From contig CAWFYE010000019.1 in assembly GCA_963819975.1 (NCBI GenBank), forward strand, positions 1 to 64,000: a DNA stretch of 64,000 nt, in the 5' to 3' direction. The notes below the pieces were generated by a model. The model had not been told where the DNA came from. It saw only the letters and a program-made list of their open reading frames with translations, and did no database searches. This stretch comes from Palsa-1392 sp963819975. Lineage in GTDB: Bacteria; Verrucomicrobiota; Verrucomicrobiia; Chthoniobacterales; UBA10450. This document shows positions 1 to 7,901 of the stretch, in pieces. How positions within the stretch are numbered: the first letter of the stretch is position 1; the number at the start of each line of letters is the position of its first letter. A program made the translations under genes and the position numbers.

Positions 1-66
1 TGGCGTGAGCGACATAGACGGAGCGCCGCGAGGGTAGCGGCAGCGATGGGGGCCGAGCGCATCAAA

Positions 67-80
67 GCTGAAAACTGAAA
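67..80. repeat. Two heptamer units (GCTGAAA, ACTGAAA)
   Basis: Two 7-base units in tandem in a non-coding stretch. The same units occur as a four-copy array at 9845-9872. The rest of 1-155 shows no supported gene. Confidence 0.5.
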
Positions 81-155
81 TTAATAAAGCCAAGTACGAT
101 CTGGGCGGTGCAGTGCGTGATTGACGCGAAGGACTGTGGAGGCGCAGGATGCGGC

Positions 156-323
156 ATGACAAAGACATGTGTCTACTTGAGCGGCAGATCGCTGCTCATT
201 GTTGCAAGTCTGGCAATCGGCTGGGTTTTCACCAGTCCGTTGTCAGTGTCGGCCGCCGATCAAAAGGCGCCGGCGCAAGGAAGCCAGCGGGCGGGTCGGC
301 TAGCGCTCGAGGGCGGAGAGTAA
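156..323 (+). CDS. Small putative secreted peptide or gene remnant
   Basis: A 55-codon frame opening with a basic residue followed by a hydrophobic stretch (LLIVASLAIGWVF) and a possible signal-peptidase site after SVSA, then a short polar tail. The tail is too short for a recognisable domain and its end overlaps the convergent SYLF gene by 24 bases. It may be a tiny secreted protein, or the intact signal peptide of a decayed gene. No family was recognised, and an in-frame start further upstream is also possible. Confidence 0.3.
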   Translation: MTKTCVYLSGRSLLIVASLAIGWVFTSPLSVSAADQKAPAQGSQRAGRLALEGGE

Positions 324-947
324 TACGGCAGCGCCTTTCGGCGGGGTGATTTTTCCGCTTAGGATTTCTGCAGGGGTTACTCTCTGCTTGTAATAGCGGT
401 GGTTCGACTCGGTCTGGGTGGCGATGATTGATCCCTGGAGCGAGACGCCCGCAAACAGTCCCTTGCTCCGGCTGTAAGTATAGATCGCAGCGGTCGGCAT
501 GATGTCAGCTTCCGCGTGGCGCCCAACCGGGCCCGCCGCAGCGCTCGCATCGGCGCCAATCTTGACGTTGCCTCCGTGGGAAAACGCCCGCACCGCCTTT
601 TCATTGTTGAGCACAAAGACGAGATCGGTCACTTGCGCGCCGATCTGGAATCCGAAGCCGGCGCCACCGGTTCCGACAAAAGACGGACCTGACCAGCCAT
701 TACCAGTCCGGGCCACGACCACGCCTTCGCCGCCTTTTCCGCTGATCCCGAAACCAACTTTCACCACCTTGATAATCGCCAGCCCGCGAGCCTTTCGAAG
801 AATCGCTTCCGGGATGGCCTGCTCCGGGATATTCCGAAAGTCTCGAATGATTTTTGCATCCGCATTGACGATCTCCTGCTCCGTGAAGGCCTGCGCCGTT
901 GCCAAGCCGAGAGCACAAATAGACAAAACCAACACGCCATGTTTCAT
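300..947 (-). CDS. SYLF-domain (Ysc84/DUF500) secreted protein
   Basis: A 215-residue protein with an N-terminal signal peptide (about residues 1-20, ending AQA), followed by a SYLF/Ysc84 domain. The glycine-rich core is visible: GFGISGKGGEGVVVAR, then a second glycine-rich block (GTGGAGFGFQIGAQVTDLV), a segment around KIGADASAAAGPVGR, and YSRSKGLFAGVSLQGS near the C-terminus. SYLF domains bind lipid in eukaryotic homologues; bacterial members are exported proteins of poorly defined role. It stands alone, with about 430 bases upstream before the next gene, which would hold its promoter. The family call is secure and the cellular role is not. Confidence 0.85.
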   Translation of the reverse strand: MKHGVLVLSICALGLATAQAFTEQEIVNADAKIIRDFRNIPEQAIPEAILRKARGLAIIKVVKVGFGISGKGGEGVVVARTGNGWSGPSFVGTGGAGFGFQIGAQVTDLVFVLNNEKAVRAFSHGGNVKIGADASAAAGPVGRHAEADIMPTAAIYTYSRSKGLFAGVSLQGSIIATQTESNHRYYKQRVTPAEILSGKITPPKGAAVLLSALER

Positions 948-1384
948 ACTGGTAACTTCGTCAGCAGCGAGGTCGGGTCAAAGCGGAAAGTAGAACGGAG
1001 CGAGTGGGGAAATTAAAAAGGCAGAAGGATGAAGGAAGAAGGATGCCTTCAAAAGTTGAAACACTGAAATCTGAATGGCGCCGAGTCTACGCGGGCATTT
1101 GGATGCTGTTAGGCTTCGGGCTCTCCCCGGGCAACTACGCTTGATGGGAGCGGACCCTGGGAATCGGTCTCTTCCGGCGCGAGAGGAAGCGCTTTCTATT
1201 AACGGTAGCGGGACTGGCGATTCATCGGTTTGCGTTCGATGTGGAGGCTCAATTCGATGCTTTGTTCTTACAGACCGGCGGTGCGGCGGCACGCAGCTCG
1301 GGCGCTTTCGTGACGTGTAGTTCCTATCTTCACGGTCATCTTCTAAACACGTGTGGCAGCGAAGCAATTGGTGGAGGAGTGGAC
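948..1384. other. Intergenic stretch, no supported gene
   Basis: No convincing gene. Frames crossing it are rich in Arg, Ser and Pro and resemble no family. Near 983-1050 it holds purine-rich sequence (an AAAGTAG unit and GAAGGATGAAGGAAGAAGGA) like the heptamer repeats elsewhere. It also carries a partial match to the dispersed nonamer (GTTAGGC at 1109). Confidence 0.5.
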
Positions 1385-1615
1385 TTAGTCGCGAATACCG
1401 TTTCTGAGCTCCCAGACGCGTAACGCAGCCAGGAGGAGGCGGCGGGTACGAGTGAGCGAGCCGATCGGCGGGAGGGTTTCCTCCGGCGGAAATGTTTCGG
1501 AAGGCACGACGGCTTTCTTTGGCTTGCCGCGGCGTTTCTTTCGCGCTTGTCCCGACCGCGACCGCTTTGATCTACCAGCGCCGGGAACAGAGTCTTCGCT
1601 ACAGTCGGAGAGCAT
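1385..1615 (-). CDS. Conserved mini-protein, copy 1 (RTRRLL-AALRVWEL family)
   Basis: A 76-residue protein with a basic, Lys/Arg-rich first half and a compact C-terminal segment reading IGSLTRTRRLLLAALRVWEL followed by RNGIRD. The copy at 4160-4408 ends almost identically (IGSIVRTRRLLMAALRVWEL, KHGFRD), so both are real genes. The start at 1615 was chosen over a longer frame because it gives a length close to the second copy and the upstream part of the longer frame overlaps the HPP gene. The conserved tail looks like an amphipathic helix that could bind nucleic acid or a partner. No known family was recognised. Confidence 0.6.
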   Translation of the reverse strand: MLSDCSEDSVPGAGRSKRSRSGQARKKRRGKPKKAVVPSETFPPEETLPPIGSLTRTRRLLLAALRVWELRNGIRD

Positions 1616-1626
1616 GCGCAGTTGGG

Positions 1627-2226
1627 TTAGTTCTTTTGGTTGCGGGTGGTGGCGAATTCGAGGACGCCGGCGGGAGAGGAAAGTGGTGAGCCGACGATTG
1701 GCTCGACCGTGGGATCGTCCCAGCCGCCCCAAAGTGGCTGCGGCGGTGAACGATCGAGCCAGTTGACCGGATAACGGACCAGACCCGGAAAAAGCCGGCT
1801 CCAAAGTGCGGCGCTCACGGCAAGCGCGGTGACTCCAACGAGAACGGGCATGATGAGCGCCGACCAGCTAGCGTGGACATAGATCATGAGAATGGGATTC
1901 GCGCCGGCGGGTGGATGAACCGTGCGGGTGAGGAGCATGACCGCGAGCGCAGTCCCCTGGGCTAAGGCGTAGACCCAGGGAGCGTCGCCGAAGGCTTGGT
2001 AGCATGCGATGCCGATGGCGGCTCCGCCAAGGTGGCCGCCGAACAAGGCCCGCGGTTGGGCGGCGGGCGCGCGGGTGAGCCCGAAAAGAAAGACGGATGA
2101 ACCGCCGAGGGAAGCAAGAAAGAAAACCGAGACGGGCGGCCCGGCGAGGTGGAGGGCAATGGCGATGCCGCCGGCCGCGCCGAGGACGCAGTAGAGGAGG
2201 CGGATGACGGGATGGCGGTGCATCAC
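1627..2226 (-). CDS. HPP family integral membrane protein
   Basis: A 199-residue membrane protein with four hydrophobic spans and the family signature VHPPAGANPI at about residues 103-112. HPP proteins are small four-helix membrane proteins; a plant member transports nitrite in chloroplasts, but the bacterial substrate is generally undefined. The soluble C-terminal tail (about residues 155-199, with WLDRSPPQPLWGGWDDPTVE) is longer than the membrane core needs. The gene sits directly upstream of mini-protein copy 1 on the same strand with an 11-base gap, so the two may be co-transcribed. Confidence 0.85.
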   Translation of the reverse strand: MMHRHPVIRLLYCVLGAAGGIAIALHLAGPPVSVFFLASLGGSSVFLFGLTRAPAAQPRALFGGHLGGAAIGIACYQAFGDAPWVYALAQGTALAVMLLTRTVHPPAGANPILMIYVHASWSALIMPVLVGVTALAVSAALWSRLFPGLVRYPVNWLDRSPPQPLWGGWDDPTVEPIVGSPLSSPAGVLEFATTRNQKN

Positions 2227-2450
2227 GAAATGAAGGAGCGACTGGCGCTCGGGAAGGCAGGCGGGCGCCGCAGCGTCCCTGGCAAAGGGGCGCCCGCGCG
2301 CAGCATCAAGATTTTAATTATGCTTCGATTGATACGAACGATTGTTGTTGAAACGCCGGTCGGTTGTCAATAGTATAGGCGGCAGCAATGGCACTATAGG
2401 TGCTAATTTGGTAAGGCAAATGGCACGGCAGCGGACTTCGCTGCTCTAAA

Positions 2451-2456
2451 AAGGAG
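2451..2456 (+). promoter_or_regulatory. Shine-Dalgarno site of the MFS gene
   Basis: AAGGAG eleven bases before the ATG at 2468 supports that start. Clear sites like this are uncommon in the window, where many starts have no purine-rich block ahead of them. Confidence 0.6.
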
Positions 2457-2467
2457 AACCACAAATC

Positions 2468-4105
2468 ATGGAGCAGAATGTTTTTCGTGACCGGCGGGGG
2501 GTATGGGTATTCGCTCTCGGCTGCATCGGGGTGACAATCGGAGTGCTGCTGCACATCCCGATGTTCTGGATGGGGCACAACAACGGCTTTGTGCTCTATG
2601 GCATGCCGATGGATCCGGGGATGATCTTTGGCATGTACCTGATCATCGCCGGGGTAATCGCCGCGGCCTACGGGCTGCTTCCGAGCAAGGCGGCCTACAA
2701 TGCCGCCGTCACGTCACGCATCACGGTGGTGGCGCCGGAGGACGCCCCGCTCAGTCGGGCGCATTGGATCCTCATGGCCGCACTCACGGTCGCGCTAATC
2801 ATCGACGTGATGAAGCCCGCAACTTTAGGATTCACGATCCCGGGAATGATCCGGGAATATCAAACCACCAAGGCACACGCATCGCTGGTTCCATTTTCTG
2901 CGCTCATCGGGACGGCGACTGGGTCTATTCTCTGGGGAATTCTGGCGGACCTCTATGGTCGAAAAGCAGCGATCCTGTTATCGGCGGTGGTTTTCATCGG
3001 GACCTCGATTTGCGGGGCGATGCCGTCGCTCAATTGGAATATCGGAATGTGTTTCCTAATGGGCTTTGGCGCCGGGGGGATGCTACCGGTGACCTACGCG
3101 TTGCTGGCGGAAATGATGCCCTCGAAGCACCGAGGTTGGTCGCTCGTACTCGTGGGAGGACTTGGAGCAGTGGGCGGATATTTCGTGGCGAGCGGTTTTG
3201 CGGCGACGCTGGAGCCGATCTTTAGCTGGCGCATCCTCTGGCTGATGAATCTTCCCACCGGGCTGATCCTCCTTGGGCTTGGCCGTTTTATCCCTGAATC
3301 GGCCAAATTTCTCCTGGCCCGGGGTCGAAATTCCGAGGCGCACGAGGTGATGAGGCGTTTCGGGACTGTAAGCCACAAGCTGGCCGAGGGAGAAGAGGAT
3401 GAAACCGAATTGATCTCGCATGGCCATCAACATCATGAGACGCCGGCCGAGGTGGCGGAAGAAACGAAACTGTGGACACCGGCCTTGATCGGCAAGACGG
3501 CCGCGCTCACAATCGCGGCACTTTCGTGGGGCTTGATTAATTTCGGGCTTTTGCTGTGGATGCCAAACGATCTGGTGGCGAAAGGTTATTCCATGGCGCT
3601 GTCGAGCAAGCTCCTGGCGGAGTCGGCGCTGATCGCTTTCCCGACGGTTTTTCTTTGCGCGTATCTCTACAGCCGGTGGAGCACGAAGTGGGCGTTAAGC
3701 GTCTTCATCATGCTAACTCTTTTCGGTTTACTCTGGGTCTTGCAACTGGAAACGCATATCGGCGGTAATCCGGTCTGGCCGGTGGGCCTTCTGATTATTG
3801 GGAGCAATGGTATTATTGCCATCCTGCTTCCCTATGCCTCGGAAAGTTACCCAATAAAGATCCGCGGTCGGGCTACGGGTTGGGTCGCGATGTTTACAAA
3901 GGGCGGCGGCGTGCTCGCGCAATGCCTGAGTATTCTCGCGCTCGTCCCGCCGTTGGGTGTAACGGCAGTCATAATAATGGTGCCGGTGCTTATTTCGCTG
4001 GCGTTGTTTATCCGTTACGGGACAGAGACCCGCGGAATGGATCTCCGGCATCTCGAAGGCTCGGCTGCGAAGATTGCGCCGGTGGGAGCGATGAATTTGC
4101 AGTGA
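2468..4105 (+). CDS. Major facilitator superfamily transporter
   Basis: A 545-residue transporter with about fourteen hydrophobic segments. Two extra segments form an N-terminal extension (residues 1-75) before the usual twelve-span MFS core. The loop between core helices 2 and 3 carries MFS motif A (GILADLYGRKAAIL), and MMPSKHRG follows in the region typical of sugar or aromatic-acid symporters. A histidine-rich cytoplasmic stretch (HGHQHHE) sits in the central loop. Resemblance is to the proton-coupled aromatic acid/sugar branch, but the substrate cannot be read from sequence. The two mini-protein genes flank this gene together with HPP. Confidence 0.85.
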   Translation: MEQNVFRDRRGVWVFALGCIGVTIGVLLHIPMFWMGHNNGFVLYGMPMDPGMIFGMYLIIAGVIAAAYGLLPSKAAYNAAVTSRITVVAPEDAPLSRAHWILMAALTVALIIDVMKPATLGFTIPGMIREYQTTKAHASLVPFSALIGTATGSILWGILADLYGRKAAILLSAVVFIGTSICGAMPSLNWNIGMCFLMGFGAGGMLPVTYALLAEMMPSKHRGWSLVLVGGLGAVGGYFVASGFAATLEPIFSWRILWLMNLPTGLILLGLGRFIPESAKFLLARGRNSEAHEVMRRFGTVSHKLAEGEEDETELISHGHQHHETPAEVAEETKLWTPALIGKTAALTIAALSWGLINFGLLLWMPNDLVAKGYSMALSSKLLAESALIAFPTVFLCAYLYSRWSTKWALSVFIMLTLFGLLWVLQLETHIGGNPVWPVGLLIIGSNGIIAILLPYASESYPIKIRGRATGWVAMFTKGGGVLAQCLSILALVPPLGVTAVIIMVPVLISLALFIRYGTETRGMDLRHLEGSAAKIAPVGAMNLQ

Positions 4106-4159
4106 CCTGGCTGAAGCGACTGCAGCTTGATCGCTCTCGCTCGCCCAGTGCTGGCGGGA

Positions 4160-4408
4160 CTAGTCGCGAAAGCCGTGCTTGAGTTCCCAGACGCGCAATG
4201 CGGCCATGAGGAGGCGACGAGTTCGGACGATCGATCCGATCCGGAGGAGATGCTCCTCATCTGAGGTTGCATCGAGCGGCATTTGATCCTCGGACGTTTT
4301 CGCGCTCCTCGCGTCTTCGATCGTTGAACGGGACTTCTTCGGAGACGCGCCTCTATCAGCAACGCCTTCGTCGCTTTGTTTTTTGAGAATGCGTGAGTTC
4401 GTTTTCAA
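4160..4408 (-). CDS. Conserved mini-protein, copy 2 (RTRRLL-AALRVWEL family)
   Basis: An 82-residue protein. The first fifty residues are charged and low in complexity, as in copy 1, and the last thirty (IGSIVRTRRLLMAALRVWEL, KHGFRD) match copy 1 at most positions. Conservation is confined to this tail, which suggests it is the functional part. The gene converges on the MFS gene and stands about 190 bases from the histidine kinase start on the other side. No function is known. Confidence 0.65.
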   Translation of the reverse strand: MKTNSRILKKQSDEGVADRGASPKKSRSTIEDARSAKTSEDQMPLDATSDEEHLLRIGSIVRTRRLLMAALRVWELKHGFRD

Positions 4409-4599
4409 GAAAATGGAGTTTAATTTAATCCGGTTCTCGTCCGGACCGCGGTTGGGTCTGAACCCCGAAATTATTGGTGTTAATCGCCGCGAGGTGTGCG
4501 GAGAAATGTAGGTGTTTCATACGGCCAAAGAGGACTGCAAATTCTATTAGTTGTTGCCGGGCTTCTGCGGGATACAGGTAGCACGGTCCCAGTAGTTCC

Positions 4600-6627
4600 A
4601 TGTCGTCGCGTCGTTCTTCCAGGTGGGTGGCAATGGGCGTTCTCGCGATTGCCTACTTTGTTGCGGGCAAGGCCGGCTTGCGGCTTGCCTTTCTCGATCC
4701 GAGCGCGTCGCCCGTCTGGCCGCCGGCGGGGATCGCACTCGCTGGGCTGCTCGTGCTCGGGTATGACGGGTGGTGGGCCATTTTTCTGGGCGCTCTTGTC
4801 GTAAATCTAACGACGGCCGGCAATCTCGGCACGTCGTTCTGCATCGCCGCCGGGAACACGCTCGAGGCGATTTGCGGGGCATGGCTGGTGAATCGTTATG
4901 CCGGGGGCGTGCGAGTGTTCGATCGCGCGCAGGACGTCTTCAAATTTGCGCTGATCGCGGTGGTCAGCACGACGATCAGTCCCGCGATCGGGCCGACGAG
5001 CCTGGCAATGGCAGGCTTTCTCCCATGGGCAAACTTCGGCCGGGTATGGTTCACGTGGTGGGTCGGCGATCTAACCGGCTATCTCGTGATCGCACCGCTG
5101 GTCCTGCTCTGGTGGGTGGGGCCGCGAATAATTTGGACCGCCCGACAGAAAGTAGAGGCGGCGGTGGTGCTTATCCTACTCTGTCTTTCCGGAGGAGCGG
5201 TTTTCGGAGGTTGCTTTGTCGAGTTCTTCCAGAATTACCCGCTCGCCTTTATCTGCTCGCCAATCATCATCTGGACGGCTTTCCGTTTCGGTCAGGTCGA
5301 GACGGCGACGGGCATTTTCATCCTCATGGGGATCGCGCTTTGGGGGACGTTGCATCACTTCGGGCCATTCCATTTGCGGACGAATAATCAGTCGCTTCTG
5401 ACGTTACAGGCCTGGGCCGGCGTGTTGACGCTAACCTCGATGACGCTGGCGGCGGCGATGGCGGAACGCCGGCGAGTCGAGGCGGAGTTAGAGCAACAGA
5501 AAGCGGCGGTGGAGTCGGCCAACCGGACGAAGGATAATTTCCTCGCGATGTTGTCGCACGAGCTGCGGACGCCGCTCACCCCGGTGGTATCATTCCTGGA
5601 TCTGCTGGAAGCGGAACCGGAAAAGAATGAGACGACGCGCATCGCGCTGGCCGCGATCCGCCGCAACATCGAACTGGAGCGAAGCCTGATCGATGACCTG
5701 CTCGACCTGACACTGGTATCGAAGGGGAAGTTGAAGTTGGATTTGAAGCCGATTGACGCTCATGAGGCGATCTCGAACGTGGTGGAGATTTGCCGACCCG
5801 ACGCGGTAGAGAAACGGTTGCGGGTGGAGCTGAATCTGCGGGCGGCGCATTGCTGGATCACAGCGGACACAGCGAAGTTCCAACAGATCATCTGGAACCT
5901 GCTGAAGAACGCGATCAAGTTCACACCGGTCGGGGGCGAAATCACGATCTCCTCGGCGAATGAAAAGCGCGAGCGCCTAACGATTACGGTGCGGGACAAC
6001 GGGATCGGGATCGAACCGGAGGCGTTGGGGCGGGTGTTCAACGCGTTTGAGCAGGGAGATCAATCTTTCCAGAAGCGCCATGGCGGGCTGGGGCTCGGGC
6101 TGGCGATTTCCAAAGCGATCGCGGACGGTCACGGGGCGACGCTAATGGCGATGAGCGATGGGCGCGATCGCGGAGCGACTTTCCGCCTCACGATGAGGAC
6201 GACGGAGCCGGCGAAAAGGTCGGGGGAAGAGAAGACCGGGACGGACGGAGCAGCGCGCCGCAAGCTTCGTATCCTGCTGGTGGATGATCACGTGGACACG
6301 TGTGCGGCGCTGGAGCGGTTGCTTACCCGCCGTGGGCATCGCGTTGCGACGGCGAACAATGTGCGATCAGCGACGGAGCTGGGGAAAGGTGATGACTTTG
6401 ATTTGCTGATCAGCGACGTGGGCCTGCCGGACGGGACGGGGGTGGAACTAATTTCTCGGCTAAGAGAAACGCGGGAGGTACGAGGAATTGCGATTAGTGG
6501 GTTTGGGATGGACGGCGATCTAGCAAGAAGCCTGGAGGCGGGGTTTGCCGTGCACCTAACGAAACCGGTGAGCTTTGAAAAGCTGGAAGAGGCGATCGCA
6601 TGGGCGATGCGGGATGATGGAAAGTAG
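4600..6627 (+). CDS. MASE1-domain hybrid sensor histidine kinase
   Basis: A 675-residue hybrid kinase. Residues 1-290 form a MASE1-type membrane sensor with about eight spans (SPVWPPAGIALA is typical). A short coiled coil (AELEQQKAAVESANRTKDN) leads to a HisKA domain with the phospho-accepting His320 in SHELRTP. The HATPase domain shows the N box (NLLKNAIKFTP), G1 (DNGIGIEP) and G2 (GGLGLGLAISK). A C-terminal receiver domain (residues about 555-670) has the acidic pair VDDH and the phospho-acceptor Asp606 in ISDVGLPDG. Signal transfer from His320 to Asp606 or to an outside regulator is expected; the signal is unknown. No response-regulator gene lies beside it. It carries one exact nonamer at 5975. 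Confidence 0.93.
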   Translation: MSSRRSSRWVAMGVLAIAYFVAGKAGLRLAFLDPSASPVWPPAGIALAGLLVLGYDGWWAIFLGALVVNLTTAGNLGTSFCIAAGNTLEAICGAWLVNRYAGGVRVFDRAQDVFKFALIAVVSTTISPAIGPTSLAMAGFLPWANFGRVWFTWWVGDLTGYLVIAPLVLLWWVGPRIIWTARQKVEAAVVLILLCLSGGAVFGGCFVEFFQNYPLAFICSPIIIWTAFRFGQVETATGIFILMGIALWGTLHHFGPFHLRTNNQSLLTLQAWAGVLTLTSMTLAAAMAERRRVEAELEQQKAAVESANRTKDNFLAMLSHELRTPLTPVVSFLDLLEAEPEKNETTRIALAAIRRNIELERSLIDDLLDLTLVSKGKLKLDLKPIDAHEAISNVVEICRPDAVEKRLRVELNLRAAHCWITADTAKFQQIIWNLLKNAIKFTPVGGEITISSANEKRERLTITVRDNGIGIEPEALGRVFNAFEQGDQSFQKRHGGLGLGLAISKAIADGHGATLMAMSDGRDRGATFRLTMRTTEPAKRSGEEKTGTDGAARRKLRILLVDDHVDTCAALERLLTRRGHRVATANNVRSATELGKGDDFDLLISDVGLPDGTGVELISRLRETREVRGIAISGFGMDGDLARSLEAGFAVHLTKPVSFEKLEEAIAWAMRDDGK

Positions 6628-6634
6628 AAAAGAC

Positions 6635-6662
6635 AAAGTAGGAAGTAGGAAGTAGGAAGTCA
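6635..6662. repeat. Heptamer tandem repeat GAAGTAG
   Basis: Units AAAGTAG, GAAGTAG, GAAGTAG and GAAGTCA follow one another just after the kinase stop codon. Two-unit AAAGTAG arrays occur at 9810-9823 and 11606-11619. Confidence 0.8.
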
Positions 6663-6698
6663 GCCACGAAACTTTGAGACGAAGCCGGCTTCCCGATC

Positions 6699-7049
6699 CT
6701 AAAAATAAGTATCTTCGTGTGAGTAGGGTGGGGCGCAGGAGCAAAGGAAGCGCAGCCGTGTTTGTGCCCGAATGACGTGCCACGCGCCCGGCGGAATGAG
6801 GATGGCGTCGCCCGGCCCGACCTCCCGCGTCTCGCCATCGACTTCCATCTCGGCGCGCCCTTCCAGGATGAAATAGATCTCCTCGGTCAACTTGTGATGA
6901 TGCCGCTCGGTGGACCGACCGGCGGCGAGAGCGGCCTCGGCCAGGCTCTGGTTTTGCACTGGCGCGTTGGACCGGTCGAGGATGCTGCGAATGGTCGAGC
7001 CATCCGCTGTCGTGAACGGTGTTTGAGCTTCGAGGTTGCGGATTTCCAT
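6699..7049 (-). CDS. Cupin-domain protein
   Basis: A 116-residue single-domain cupin. Cupin motif 1 is visible as ERHHHKLTEEIYFILEGRAE and motif 2 as GDAILIPPGAWHVI, giving the usual metal ligands (His, His, Glu and a later His). Small cupins of this type include sugar isomerases, dioxygenases and metal-binding regulators, and the reaction cannot be told from sequence. The start with MEIRNLEA is supported by full family length. The gene is alone on its strand between the kinase and the cupredoxin. Confidence 0.85.
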   Translation of the reverse strand: MEIRNLEAQTPFTTADGSTIRSILDRSNAPVQNQSLAEAALAAGRSTERHHHKLTEEIYFILEGRAEMEVDGETREVGPGDAILIPPGAWHVIRAQTRLRFLCSCAPPYSHEDTYF

Positions 7050-7176
7050 GGGTGCGCGGGCCGCGCGGTTAATGGCTACTGGTTATTGAGGCGACCTGGC
7101 CTTCGGTCAATAGGAAGCCTGAGGGGAACGCGCCGGGCCATGGTGTCAAAGACTGCCAGACCCGGCGCATTGGACG

Positions 7177-7776
7177 TTACCTGGCCCTGACCCGGGCGGT
7201 GTCGCTGCCGCCGAGGTTGCTCTCGACGGTGATGTTTTGCGGGTTCTCGATTCCAGAGAACTTCGCGCTGTAGGTGCCCGCGCCATTGCTCCGCATCGGG
7301 CCAAGGACCATGCCGGTGCTGGTGACGGACGCGGTGAGGAGTGCGCTGCTGTCGCTATCGGTCGCCTGGACGGTGAGCTGGCTGCGCGAAACGGCGTATT
7401 GCGCTCGCGTGATAGTGACGAGGTCGAGGACGCTGTTAACGGTAACCGACCCGATCATCCCGCAACAGAGACCGTGAGGTGAGCAGAAGTAGTTGAAGCT
7501 GCCGGCAGTAGTGAAGGTCTGGTTGAAGACGAAGCCGCTGTTCTGAACGCCCGAATCCCATTTGCCATCTGGGCTTCCGGGAACGCCGGAAGTGGTACTG
7601 TGACCGCTGGCCGCCCAAATCCATTGGACCGTGTCGCCCACATTGATTGTCACATCTTGAGGCGTGAATTTCAGGCCGTCCTGCCCGACCTGCACCTGGA
7701 TGGTAGCCGCCATTGCATTCAGCAGCGAAAGGAACGCTGCACAACCGAGAATAATCGCGAATTTGGTTTTCATCAT
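7177..7776 (-). CDS. Secreted plastocyanin-like cupredoxin
   Basis: A 199-residue exported copper protein. A signal peptide (residues 1-23, ending AMA) precedes a cupredoxin fold (residues 24-115). Likely type 1 copper ligands are His59 (ASGHSTTSG), Cys98 and His101 (FCSPHGLC) and Met107. Such proteins carry single electrons in the periplasm. The C-terminal 80 residues resemble an Ig-like or bacterial surface domain (DLVTITRAQYAVSRSQLTV) and are not part of a normal plastocyanin, so this is a two-domain protein. A double Met at the start leaves one-codon uncertainty. Confidence 0.85.
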   Translation of the reverse strand: MMKTKFAIILGCAAFLSLLNAMAATIQVQVGQDGLKFTPQDVTINVGDTVQWIWAASGHSTTSGVPGSPDGKWDSGVQNSGFVFNQTFTTAGSFNYFCSPHGLCCGMIGSVTVNSVLDLVTITRAQYAVSRSQLTVQATDSDSSALLTASVTSTGMVLGPMRSNGAGTYSAKFSGIENPQNITVESNLGGSDTARVRAR

Positions 7777-7901
7777 AGCGGTGATGGTAGCTATGCCGCT
7801 CTAACCAAGGAAGAAACATTTCGTAACAATTCGGTTACGCGAACCGAGCGAACGATTGTTTGGCTGGCGGTGTTTTTCATCTGGATGGTGAATGCGTTTG
7901 A

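Noticed and set aside
978..1367. A 129-codon minus-strand frame upstream of the SYLF gene
   Set aside because: Arg/Ser/Pro-rich with no recognisable domain; part of it is translated purine-rich repeat DNA.
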